A stretch of DNA of 64,000 bases from UBA8437 sp964646205 (GTDB taxonomy: Bacteria; Planctomycetota; Planctomycetia; Planctomycetales; Planctomycetaceae): contig CAZYAZ010000028.1 of the NCBI GenBank assembly GCA_964646205.1, positions 1 to 64,000 on the forward strand, written 5' to 3'. The position numbers and the translations under genes are program-made. Below the pieces are notes generated by a model, which made no database searches, was not told the DNA's origin, and worked only from the letters and a program-made list of their open reading frames with translations. Shown one piece after another: positions 51,060-58,891 of this stretch (its first letter is position 1; each line of letters opens with the position of its first letter).

Positions 51060-52682
51060 ATGACGATTGACGTGATGAAACCTGTTGTCCTCGATCAAAG
51101 CCGAACCGCCCTGGCGATCCTGCTGGTGAGCAGTCTCGTGGTGAATTGCGGGTGCGAAGTGCACGTGGCGATGGGCGTCGGTGACGAGGCACCCGATTCG
51201 GCGATGGACCTGGTGTCCGGCCGTCTCAAGCGGGCCGTTGACGAGTCACGGGAGTCGGTTTCGACGGATCAGTCGACGGCCGTTCCTGAGAAAATCGCAG
51301 GGCAAGTGGGTCAGAAAATCCGCCCGGTTTCGGCATGGCGTGCAGGACGAAAAGAAAAGCCGAGTGAAGACGCGATGGCTCCCTTCCCGGTCGACCTGCC
51401 GACCGCACTCAGGCTGGCGGGCGCCCAGAATTGGAACATCGAACTGGCCGCCGAACGCGTTCGCGAAGCCCGCGCGGCGGTCGATGCGGCTGAAGCAATG
51501 TGGATGCCGTCGCTGATTGGTGGAATGGGTTACACGCAACACTCGGGGCAATTGCAGGCGACATCCGGAAGCGTCACCGACGTGCGACGCAGTTCGGTGT
51601 TTGTTGGTGGTGGGGCTCGAACAGGCATGGCGCCACTGGCCGGTGGCGGCGGTGGCCCGTTGCGAATGAGTGTTGATTTGTCTTTGGCGGATGCGATCTT
51701 CCAGCCCCTGGTTGCTCGACAGCAACTCGACGTTGTCCGCGCCCGGGAATCGGTGATTTTCAATGACACGCTGCGGAATGCGGCACTGGCATACATGGGC
51801 CTGGTTGAGGCCCAGGGGCAACGGGCCAACCGGCGTGCTGATCTCGACGATGCCAATGCGTTGTTACGACAGACCAGGGCATTTGTGACTGCCGGAAAGG
51901 GGTCGAATGCCGACACGTCACGGATTGCTGCTGATGTCGAGCGACGACGTCAACGATTGGCGATGTCCGAGAGTGATGTCGCAGTGGCTTCCGCGGAGTT
52001 GGCAAGACAATTGCGATTGGATCCGGCCACAACGCTTTTTGCGCTCGAGGAACAAGCCGTGCCGGTTGAACTGCTAGAGGAGTCCGACACGCTGGAGCGT
52101 TTGGTCGATGGCGCACTGGTGTCACGGCCTGAATTGGAGGCGTTGCGAGCCGGTGTCGACGCTGCGGGAGCAGCCCAGTCGGCGGCAAAGTGGCGACCGT
52201 GGTTGCCGCACGTTCTGCTGGGAGTCTCGGCTGGTGGGTTTGCCGGTGGTGCGGGCAACGAGATGGGGCGGATGGATGGCCGTGCCGATTTTGACGTGCT
52301 GGCCGTCTGGGAACTCGAGAATCTTGGCCTGGGGACAGACGCGGCTCGTGCGACAGCTGCCAGTCGAGAACGGCAGGCAGCTTTGTCGCTTTCTCAAACG
52401 CGTGACGTCGTTGTGACGGAAGTCACCACGGCGTGGCATCGACTGGTCGCCAGTCGGCGCCGTCTGATGATCTCCCAGGAGCGTCTCAAACAGGCCGGAG
52501 AATCGCTGCGGCTGCACAGGTTGCGTATCCGCAGTCTGGTTGGACTGCCGCTGGAGGCACAACAGGCCGTCGAGGCGCTGTCGCAGGCACGGCAGGACCG
52601 GCTCGAGGCCATCATCGGCTTCAATCGTGAGCAGGTGGCGCTGTTGCGGTCGGTGGGACGGCCCCTGGGCGGAACCGAATAG
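51060..52682 (+). CDS. TolC-family outer-membrane factor
   Basis: A 540-residue protein. The hydrophobic N-terminus ILLVSSLVVNCGCEVH may be a poor lipobox or a normal signal. A linker to ~residue 110 precedes two outer-membrane-efflux repeats: the first with DLPTALRLAGAQNWNIELAAERV and a long coiled coil, the second with LVDGALVSRPELEALRAGVDAA and a matching coil ending LSQARQDRLEAIIGFNREQ. The repeats would form the trimeric outer-membrane channel. It completes the permease-adaptor-channel set. The start could also be the ATG at 51075. Confidence 0.87.
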   Translation: MTIDVMKPVVLDQSRTALAILLVSSLVVNCGCEVHVAMGVGDEAPDSAMDLVSGRLKRAVDESRESVSTDQSTAVPEKIAGQVGQKIRPVSAWRAGRKEKPSEDAMAPFPVDLPTALRLAGAQNWNIELAAERVREARAAVDAAEAMWMPSLIGGMGYTQHSGQLQATSGSVTDVRRSSVFVGGGARTGMAPLAGGGGGPLRMSVDLSLADAIFQPLVARQQLDVVRARESVIFNDTLRNAALAYMGLVEAQGQRANRRADLDDANALLRQTRAFVTAGKGSNADTSRIAADVERRRQRLAMSESDVAVASAELARQLRLDPATTLFALEEQAVPVELLEESDTLERLVDGALVSRPELEALRAGVDAAGAAQSAAKWRPWLPHVLLGVSAGGFAGGAGNEMGRMDGRADFDVLAVWELENLGLGTDAARATAASRERQAALSLSQTRDVVVTEVTTAWHRLVASRRRLMISQERLKQAGESLRLHRLRIRSLVGLPLEAQQAVEALSQARQDRLEAIIGFNREQVALLRSVGRPLGGTE

Positions 52683-52696
52683 ACAGTCGCGATTGT

Positions 52697-53851
52697 TCAG
52701 ACGAGGACGTCGATCAGGCGTTCGATGTCATCGGTACTCGAGTAGGCGTGTGGGCTGGCACGAAGCCGTCCGTCTCGAGAATTCACGACAACACCTCGGG
52801 CGCGGCACTCGCGTTGTACTTCCCACGGAGTTCGGTCGGGGAGCGAGAAGGACACGATTCCCGAGGAGTGTTCGAGGCGGCGATCGCTGGCCACGATGGC
52901 TCCCACCGACTCGAGCCGTCCGCAAAGAAAAGAGGTCAGGTCAAGAATCCGGTTGCTGATGCGTTCGATACCCAACTGGTTGAGCCACTCGAGACTGGCG
53001 GCCAGGCCGGCGATTCCGGGCATGTTGTAGGTTCCGCCCTCGTAACGTCCGGCGTGAGGTTTGAGATCCAACCGCGTGTCGGTGAAGTCGCCGGCATGCC
53101 GGACGCTGTTCCATCCCAGTCCGAGTGGGCGGAGAGCATCCAGCAGTTCGGGGCGGACGTAGAACAACCCGGCACCCTCGGGACCCAGCATCCACTTGTG
53201 CCCGTCGGCGGCCAGTGCGTCGATTCCCATCGTGGCGACATCGATCGGAAATGCTCCCAGGCCCTGGATCGCGTCCACGAACAACCAGGCGTTGTGACGG
53301 TGAGCAATTTCGGCGACCCGGGCCGGATCGATCCGGAAGCCGGTGCGGAAGCCGATCCAACTGACTGCGACCAGCCGGGTGTGATCGTCGCAGGCTTCCT
53401 CGATCTTCTTGTAATCGACGTGATCGAGAGTTGATGGGACCACGCGAACCTCGACTCCCCGTTCCTCCAGGTGTTGCCAGGCGTAGAGATTCGAAGGGAA
53501 TTCGCAGCCGGGAACTACCAGGTTGTCTCCTGGTTGCCAGCCGAGTCCTTCGGCCACCAGTCCCACTCCCTCGGTTGTGTTGCGAATCACCGCGATGTCA
53601 TCGACCGGGGCTCCCAGTAGCGCCGCCGCGTTGGTTCGCAGCGACTCCACACGCTGCCTCCACTGGTTCCAGTTGGTTGCTCCGTTGTTGAGCAGGTCGG
53701 CGGTCCATTCCTGGATTGCCGTGGCAGCGGTACGGGGCAGCGGTGCGACAGCGGCATGGTCGAGATAAGCCCAGTCCGCCGTGGATGGCATGTCCAACCG
53801 CATCCGGTTGGCCCAGTCGGAATCGATCAATGGTTCACCGTGGTTGGTCAT
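52697..53851 (-). CDS. Class V PLP-dependent aminotransferase / cysteine-desulfurase-like enzyme
   Basis: A 384-residue protein. The PLP-binding Lys is in ADGHKWMLGPEG; AYLDHAAVAPLP, VIRNTTEGV, VSWIGFRTGFRID and FVDAIQGLGAFPID are family motifs. The final part has ECRARGVVVNSRDGRLRASPHAY. The active-site Cys loop of SufS/IscS is not obvious (SSGIVSF stands near where it would be), so a general aminotransferase or isopenicillin-N-epimerase-like role is likelier than Fe-S assembly. It is divergent from the helicase with an 84-base gap. AGGTG sits directly before the ATG at 53851. Confidence 0.83.
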   Translation of the reverse strand: MTNHGEPLIDSDWANRMRLDMPSTADWAYLDHAAVAPLPRTAATAIQEWTADLLNNGATNWNQWRQRVESLRTNAAALLGAPVDDIAVIRNTTEGVGLVAEGLGWQPGDNLVVPGCEFPSNLYAWQHLEERGVEVRVVPSTLDHVDYKKIEEACDDHTRLVAVSWIGFRTGFRIDPARVAEIAHRHNAWLFVDAIQGLGAFPIDVATMGIDALAADGHKWMLGPEGAGLFYVRPELLDALRPLGLGWNSVRHAGDFTDTRLDLKPHAGRYEGGTYNMPGIAGLAASLEWLNQLGIERISNRILDLTSFLCGRLESVGAIVASDRRLEHSSGIVSFSLPDRTPWEVQRECRARGVVVNSRDGRLRASPHAYSSTDDIERLIDVLV

Positions 53852-53935
53852 CACCTGTCCCGCTGCGTCGCGTCACCCGTGCCAACGGCCTATCATGACT
53901 CCCGCGGATACCTCCGGCAACAAAGCTGCATTGCC

Positions 53936-56305
53936 ATGAACTCTGCTGTGCCGTCGCGCGATGAATTGATCTCCAGATATCTCGATCAATTGCCGTTCGA
54001 ACCGTACCCGGTGCAGGAAGAGGCGTTGCTGGCCTGGTTCGAATCGGAGCAGGGGGTGCTGGTCTGCACGCCAACCGGGACGGGCAAGACGCTGATTGCC
54101 GAGGCGGCAGTCTTTGAAGCGCTGGCCACGGGGAAACGGGTCTATTACACCACTCCGCTGATTGCATTGTGTGAGCAGAAGTTGCGGGAGTTGCAGGACT
54201 CGGCCCAGAAATGGGGGTATCCACGAGAATCGATTGGGCTGGTCACCGGCAATCGCAGGGTCAATCCGGAGGCTCCGGTTCTGGTCGTGGTGGCCGAGGT
54301 CCTGCTGAACCGGTTGCTTTCAGCCGGCCAGGAGGGGCCGTCGGAGGATCTGGGGACCGTTGATGCTGTCGTGATGGACGAATTTCACAGTTTCAATGAT
54401 CCGGAACGAGGCGTGGTCTGGGAATTGTCGCTGGGGTTGCTGCCCGAGTCGACGCGATTGCTGTTGCTGTCTGCGACGGTTGGAAACGCATCCAGTTTTC
54501 TGGGCTGGATGCGGGCCAGCCACCGCCGGCGATTGACACTGGTGACGTCGGATCAGCGGCGAGTTCCCCTGGAGTACCACTGGATTGGAGAGGAGTTGCT
54601 TGGGGAACAGATCGAAGAAATGGTGAAGGCGGAGCGAACGCCGGCCCTGGTCTTCAGTTTTCATCGCGAGGGGTGCTGGAGCGCGGCTGAACTCTTGAAA
54701 GGAAAACGCCTGGTCGATGCGGGACAGCAGGAGTTGTTAGCCGAGGCAGTCAATGGAATGGATTGGGGCCCCGGCGGTGGTCGCAAGTTGAAACCGCTTT
54801 TGCTGCGAGGTGTGGGGGTCCACCATGCGGGAATCCTTCCGAAGTACAAGCGGGCGGTCGAGGAGTTGTTCTGTCGGCGGTTGCTGTCGGTGGTGGTGTG
54901 CACCGAAACGCTGGCCGCCGGTGTCAACCTGCCCGCCCGCTCGGTGGTTCTCACCGAACTGCTCAAGGGGCCGCCGGGAAAGAAGACGGTGATCGAGGCC
55001 AGTCGGGCACACCAGATGTTTGGTCGGGCTGGACGGCCGCAATTCGATGACCGTGGCGATGTTTACGTGTTGGCCCACGAAGACGACGTCAAGATTTCCC
55101 GGTTCAACGACAAACTGGCAACCATTCCAGAGAAAACGGGTGATCCGAAGCTGATCCGGGCCCGCAAGAAGCTGTTGAAGAAGAAGCCCAAGAGAAGCCC
55201 CAATCGGCAGTACTGGAACGAAAAACAATTCAGTCGGCTGATTGACGCTCCCGCCGGAGACCTGGTCAGCCGTGGTGACATCCCCTGGCGGTTGCTGGCG
55301 TACCTGTTGTCTGAATCGCCGGAGGTCAAACGCCTGCATGATTTTGTGGATGGACGATTGCTGGGGCCCAAGGCGTGTGAAGCCGCGCACGGCCGTCTCG
55401 ACGAGATGCTGAAGACATTGTGGGCGGGTGGATTTGTCGAACTGGATCCCGAGCCGCCGGGGCGGAACGAAGAGAATGTCGCCGAGGAACCGGTCGCGTC
55501 ATCGGGGACATTTGGAGCATTGTTGGCCGAGGCCGTGGCGGAGTCACTCGGGACGACTGGGGCTGGATCCGACAATGAGGTGGTCGAAGAGTCGAGGGGG
55601 TATCGGGCCGAATGGGCCCGGCCAACCGATCGACTGGAAATGCTGGTGGGGTTCCGAAGCATCCATCCTCTCTACGGAGCTTTCCTGAGAGACCACCTGG
55701 GTTCGGCCAGCCGTGTCGAATGGATTCAGGCCCTGGAGAGCACGCTGGAGTTTCCTGGTTCGGCTTTGCGGTCGGTCCGTGTCCCCGGCCCGGAACGTGT
55801 GGCCCAGGGACCGTTGGCGATCGAGAAACTGCATCCCGAACTCTTGCAACGCGGCTTGGCGACCGCGGCAGAACTGGGCAGTGAACCCGATGAAGACGAG
55901 TTTGGCGAGAGAATCTGGCCGCTACGGTTGGCCGAGAAATTGAAATTGCTCTTTGATTCTCAGTACCCCGGTGCAGGACGGTTACGGATTTCAGCACTCT
56001 GGGCAGCCGGAGCGATCGACGAATTGGGTGGCGATTTCAACAAGGTGGTCGGCGTGTGTGACCTGGGCCGCCAGGAGGGGGTTCTGTTTCGTCATCTGCT
56101 GAGATTCATCCTGTTGCTGCAGGAATTCGCAGCGGCTCCACCATTTGACGCCGACCCGCACGCCTGGACGGACGAGTTGACAGACCTGGCCGAGGTGTTG
56201 ACCCGGTCGTGCCAGGCTGTCGATCCCCAGAGTACAGACCAGTTTCTGGAGGAGACTCGCACGCGTGATCCTCTGGGAGAGATGTGGCGGGAGGGTCGCG
56301 GATGA
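53936..56305 (+). CDS. Ski2-like DExH-box helicase
   Basis: A 789-residue helicase. Motifs: I TPTGTGKT, II MDEFHS (DEFH), III LLSATVGN, V GVNLPARSVV, and VI QMFGRAGRPQ, in two RecA-like domains (residues ~1-390). A short helical part follows, then a C-terminal region (~480-789) with no confident domain. Motif II DEFH and the order of the domains place it near the Ski2/Mtr4/Hel308 group, which unwinds RNA or DNA. In bacteria such proteins are rare compared with RhlB or RecQ types. The ATG at 53936 is used; the frame is open upstream but overlaps the aminotransferase start. Its stop overlaps the degenerate AKR gene by four bases. Confidence 0.87.
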   Translation: MNSAVPSRDELISRYLDQLPFEPYPVQEEALLAWFESEQGVLVCTPTGTGKTLIAEAAVFEALATGKRVYYTTPLIALCEQKLRELQDSAQKWGYPRESIGLVTGNRRVNPEAPVLVVVAEVLLNRLLSAGQEGPSEDLGTVDAVVMDEFHSFNDPERGVVWELSLGLLPESTRLLLLSATVGNASSFLGWMRASHRRRLTLVTSDQRRVPLEYHWIGEELLGEQIEEMVKAERTPALVFSFHREGCWSAAELLKGKRLVDAGQQELLAEAVNGMDWGPGGGRKLKPLLLRGVGVHHAGILPKYKRAVEELFCRRLLSVVVCTETLAAGVNLPARSVVLTELLKGPPGKKTVIEASRAHQMFGRAGRPQFDDRGDVYVLAHEDDVKISRFNDKLATIPEKTGDPKLIRARKKLLKKKPKRSPNRQYWNEKQFSRLIDAPAGDLVSRGDIPWRLLAYLLSESPEVKRLHDFVDGRLLGPKACEAAHGRLDEMLKTLWAGGFVELDPEPPGRNEENVAEEPVASSGTFGALLAEAVAESLGTTGAGSDNEVVEESRGYRAEWARPTDRLEMLVGFRSIHPLYGAFLRDHLGSASRVEWIQALESTLEFPGSALRSVRVPGPERVAQGPLAIEKLHPELLQRGLATAAELGSEPDEDEFGERIWPLRLAEKLKLLFDSQYPGAGRLRISALWAAGAIDELGGDFNKVVGVCDLGRQEGVLFRHLLRFILLLQEFAAAPPFDADPHAWTDELTDLAEVLTRSCQAVDPQSTDQFLEETRTRDPLGEMWREGRG

Positions 56306-57150
56306 GCGGCGAGACAGTCGACGAGGCCGGCCAGGAGGGGCAGTTCCGGGATTGGCCACAGGTGGGGCAAGTTTGCCGATTGGGATTGGCCACCCGTGGC
56401 AACACGTCACTGGAACCCGAGGATGTCGAGCATGCGGTCGACCAGGGAATCAACTATCTGAACTGGTGTCGCCACGAGGACGGATTGCAGGAATGGATCC
56501 GCCAGAGTGGCTTCCGGCGAGAACAGTTCCACGTGGCCGTGCAGTTCTTTTCCAGGTCCGCTTCCGAGGCCAGGGACGAGTTGTCCGCCTGTCTTGACCA
56601 ACTCGGAACCGACTACATCGACGTGGTGACCTACTACTATGTCGAGAGCGAGTCGGAGTGGGAGCAGATTGTCTCGACAGGGGGGGCGGCCGAAGCGGTC
56701 GAAGCAGCACGCGCCGATGGTGTGGTGCGGTCCATCGGGTTGACCAGTCACCAGCGAAGCCTGGCGGCAGGGTGGGCCGGGACCGGCAGGTTGGACAGCC
56801 TGATGATCCGCTACAATGCCGCCCATCGCGGTGCTGAACGGGACGTGTTCCCGGAAATCAGGGGCCGTGAAATTCCGGTCGTGGCGTTCACATGCCTGCG
56901 TTGGGGGGGGCTGTTGAAATCGACGCCGGATGATCCCGACGGGTTTCGACCACCCTCGGCAGCGGATTGCTATCGATGGGTGTTGTGTCAACCGGCTGTG
57001 AGCGTGGCCCTGGCCGCTCCTGACGGACGAGAGGAACTGGACGAGATCCTTTCGATTGTCGCACCGTGGCAGGAATTGTCGCCGTTGGAGCAGGCGGCTA
57101 TTCGCGACCACGGCGATCGCGTGTATCGTCACGGCGGGGGCTTTCCGTAG
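56302..57150 (+). CDS. Aldo/keto-reductase-fold protein without the catalytic tetrad
   Basis: A 282-residue protein that begins at an ATG overlapping the helicase TGA by four bases. The AKR framework is present: VCRLGLATRGNTSL, GINYLNWCRHEDG, LDQLGTDYIDVVTYYYV, DGVVRSIGLTSH, LMIRYNAAHRGAE. The tetrad is absent: Asp is Asn (NYLNW), Tyr is replaced in HEDG, Lys is Gln (HVAVQFF), and His is Tyr (VTYYY). It therefore is unlikely to reduce carbonyls. The last 53 bases overlap the convergent M28 peptidase gene. Coupling to a helicase suggests a non-metabolic or regulatory role. Confidence 0.82.
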   Translation: MSGETVDEAGQEGQFRDWPQVGQVCRLGLATRGNTSLEPEDVEHAVDQGINYLNWCRHEDGLQEWIRQSGFRREQFHVAVQFFSRSASEARDELSACLDQLGTDYIDVVTYYYVESESEWEQIVSTGGAAEAVEAARADGVVRSIGLTSHQRSLAAGWAGTGRLDSLMIRYNAAHRGAERDVFPEIRGREIPVVAFTCLRWGGLLKSTPDDPDGFRPPSAADCYRWVLCQPAVSVALAAPDGREELDEILSIVAPWQELSPLEQAAIRDHGDRVYRHGGGFP

Positions 57151-58732
57151 CCGTGGTTTGCGTCGAGGTCGGTGGTGCTGTGGTCAGCCGGATTTTCTTG
57201 AAACGTCCCTGGCGTTCGATCTTCAGCGTCAACGCGAGAGGTTCCTTGGCCAGCAGTTCTGCAAAGTCGGGAACCCGTGAAATCGATTGGCCGTCGATGG
57301 CAACGATCCGGTCGGCGTCCTGGAGTCCGGATCGGGCGGCGGGTGATGTCGGCACCACTCCGCGGATGATGATCGAATGGGGTTCGGCCTTGTCGGCGTA
57401 CCATTCGAATCCCAATCGTCGTGGGTCTCCCGGCAATTGCAGCGAGACTTGACGGGTTTTCTTTTTCCCGCGGCGCTGTGCCACGATGTCGATGGCTGTG
57501 TCAGCCGCCAGCAACTGCCACGTGAATTTCTCGGCATTGGTGATGTCGGTGCCCGACAGTGTCAGCAGCCGGTCTCCTTTTTTGAGTTTGGCTTCGTCGG
57601 CAGCGGTGTCTTTTTCCACCCGGGTCAGTTGGATGATTCCTTGCTGTGCCAACTCGGAGTCCCAGCTGGCTCCGAAGCGTTCCTGGGCCGTCACCGCGGC
57701 CGATTCGAGTTGTCGACGGAAGGCTTCGGATTCATTGGCTGCAGTCTGTCGATACGCGGGAAGGGCGGCCTGGCAGGCAGCCCGGTGCGTCAGCCCGACC
57801 ATCAGCCTCGTGATCGTGGCAAGCCCGTCGTAGGCGATCTGGTCGGCGTCATCGCTGGGGCGGTGATATTGTTCGTGAAGTCCGGTGTGCAGGAACAGGA
57901 CGGGAATGCCGTTGGCAAAAAAAGGGTGGTGGTCACTATTGGCGATCAGATCCCAGTTGTACCGGAATGCCAGTGGACGTTTCAGTTGGGCATTGGTCGT
58001 TGCAGCAAGCTGCCTGAGCCCCGAACCAGTACGGGTTCCGTAGACAAACAACTGGTTGTCTCTCAGGCGTCCGACCATGTCGACATTCACGGCCATGTCG
58101 ATCGACGAGAGAGGGATCGTCGGGTTCCTGGTCCAGTGCTTGGAACCCAGGAGCCCCAGTTCCTCGGCATCCCAGAAGATGAACAGGATTGAGCGGCCCC
58201 GGGCAAGCGCGTCGGTAGCGGCCAGGGCCTCGGCAACCTCGAGGACCGCAGCGGTCCCGCTGGCATTGTCATCGGCTCCGTTGTGGATCTGGCCCAGTCC
58301 TCCGCGACTGGTTGTCTTGGTTCCCAGGCCGACGTGGTCGTAGTGTGCCCCGACAACGATGTAGCGATTCTTCAACATCGGGTCGCTACCGGGTAGCACC
58401 GACACGATGTTGCGGAAACCCCTGTCGGAAAACTCCTGGAAGTAGTCGCCGCCGATACCGGCGGGTTGAATGCCGATACGACGGAGTTGTTGGACGAGAT
58501 AGGAGCCGGCGGCACGCCCGCCATCGCTGCCGGCTGAGCGACCGCGCAGGGTGTCACTGGCCAGCGTGTTGATATGGTTGGCCAGGTCCTTGTGGCGGAC
58601 CGTGGCGATCGCAGCATCGAGTGGAGTCGGTGGGGCTGCCGTGGCAGTGGCAGCCAATGCCGTCAGCACAACCGTCAGGATCGCTTCAACCGGTTGGCGA
58701 AGGACTCTGGTGGGAAACAAAGGGTGAAGCAT
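57098..58732 (-). CDS. Exported M28-family aminopeptidase with PDZ domain(s)
   Basis: A 544-residue protein. A signal (PVEAILTVVLTALAATATAA) is followed by an M28 zinc peptidase: VVGAHYDHVG (His), GADDNASGTAA (bridging Asp), WDAEELGLLGS (Glu pair), VNVDMVGR (Asp) and HEQYHRPSDD (His). Those are all five ligands. After ~350 there are two PDZ-like parts, one with KKGDRLLTLSGTDITN and one with ARSGLQDADRIVAIDGQSI, a C-terminal PDZ pattern. It would cut peptides outside the inner membrane. The ATG at 58732 starts MLHPLFPTRVL. The 3' end overlaps the AKR-like gene on the other strand. Confidence 0.87.
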   Translation of the reverse strand: MLHPLFPTRVLRQPVEAILTVVLTALAATATAAPPTPLDAAIATVRHKDLANHINTLASDTLRGRSAGSDGGRAAGSYLVQQLRRIGIQPAGIGGDYFQEFSDRGFRNIVSVLPGSDPMLKNRYIVVGAHYDHVGLGTKTTSRGGLGQIHNGADDNASGTAAVLEVAEALAATDALARGRSILFIFWDAEELGLLGSKHWTRNPTIPLSSIDMAVNVDMVGRLRDNQLFVYGTRTGSGLRQLAATTNAQLKRPLAFRYNWDLIANSDHHPFFANGIPVLFLHTGLHEQYHRPSDDADQIAYDGLATITRLMVGLTHRAACQAALPAYRQTAANESEAFRRQLESAAVTAQERFGASWDSELAQQGIIQLTRVEKDTAADEAKLKKGDRLLTLSGTDITNAEKFTWQLLAADTAIDIVAQRRGKKKTRQVSLQLPGDPRRLGFEWYADKAEPHSIIIRGVVPTSPAARSGLQDADRIVAIDGQSISRVPDFAELLAKEPLALTLKIERQGRFKKIRLTTAPPTSTQTTATESPRRDDTRDRRGRE

Positions 58733-58891
58733 CGGTTGATCGTTCTCCAAACAACGGGATCCCGTCTGAACTTAATCTGTGGTGCGTCCGGGGGCAGGGC
58801 AAATGGTCTTGCGGTCTATTCGGACCTTGAATTACAAGTCTGCTCCCGGTTACGACGAATCGGGCGATCGACACCCGTGGCACGGACGCCC

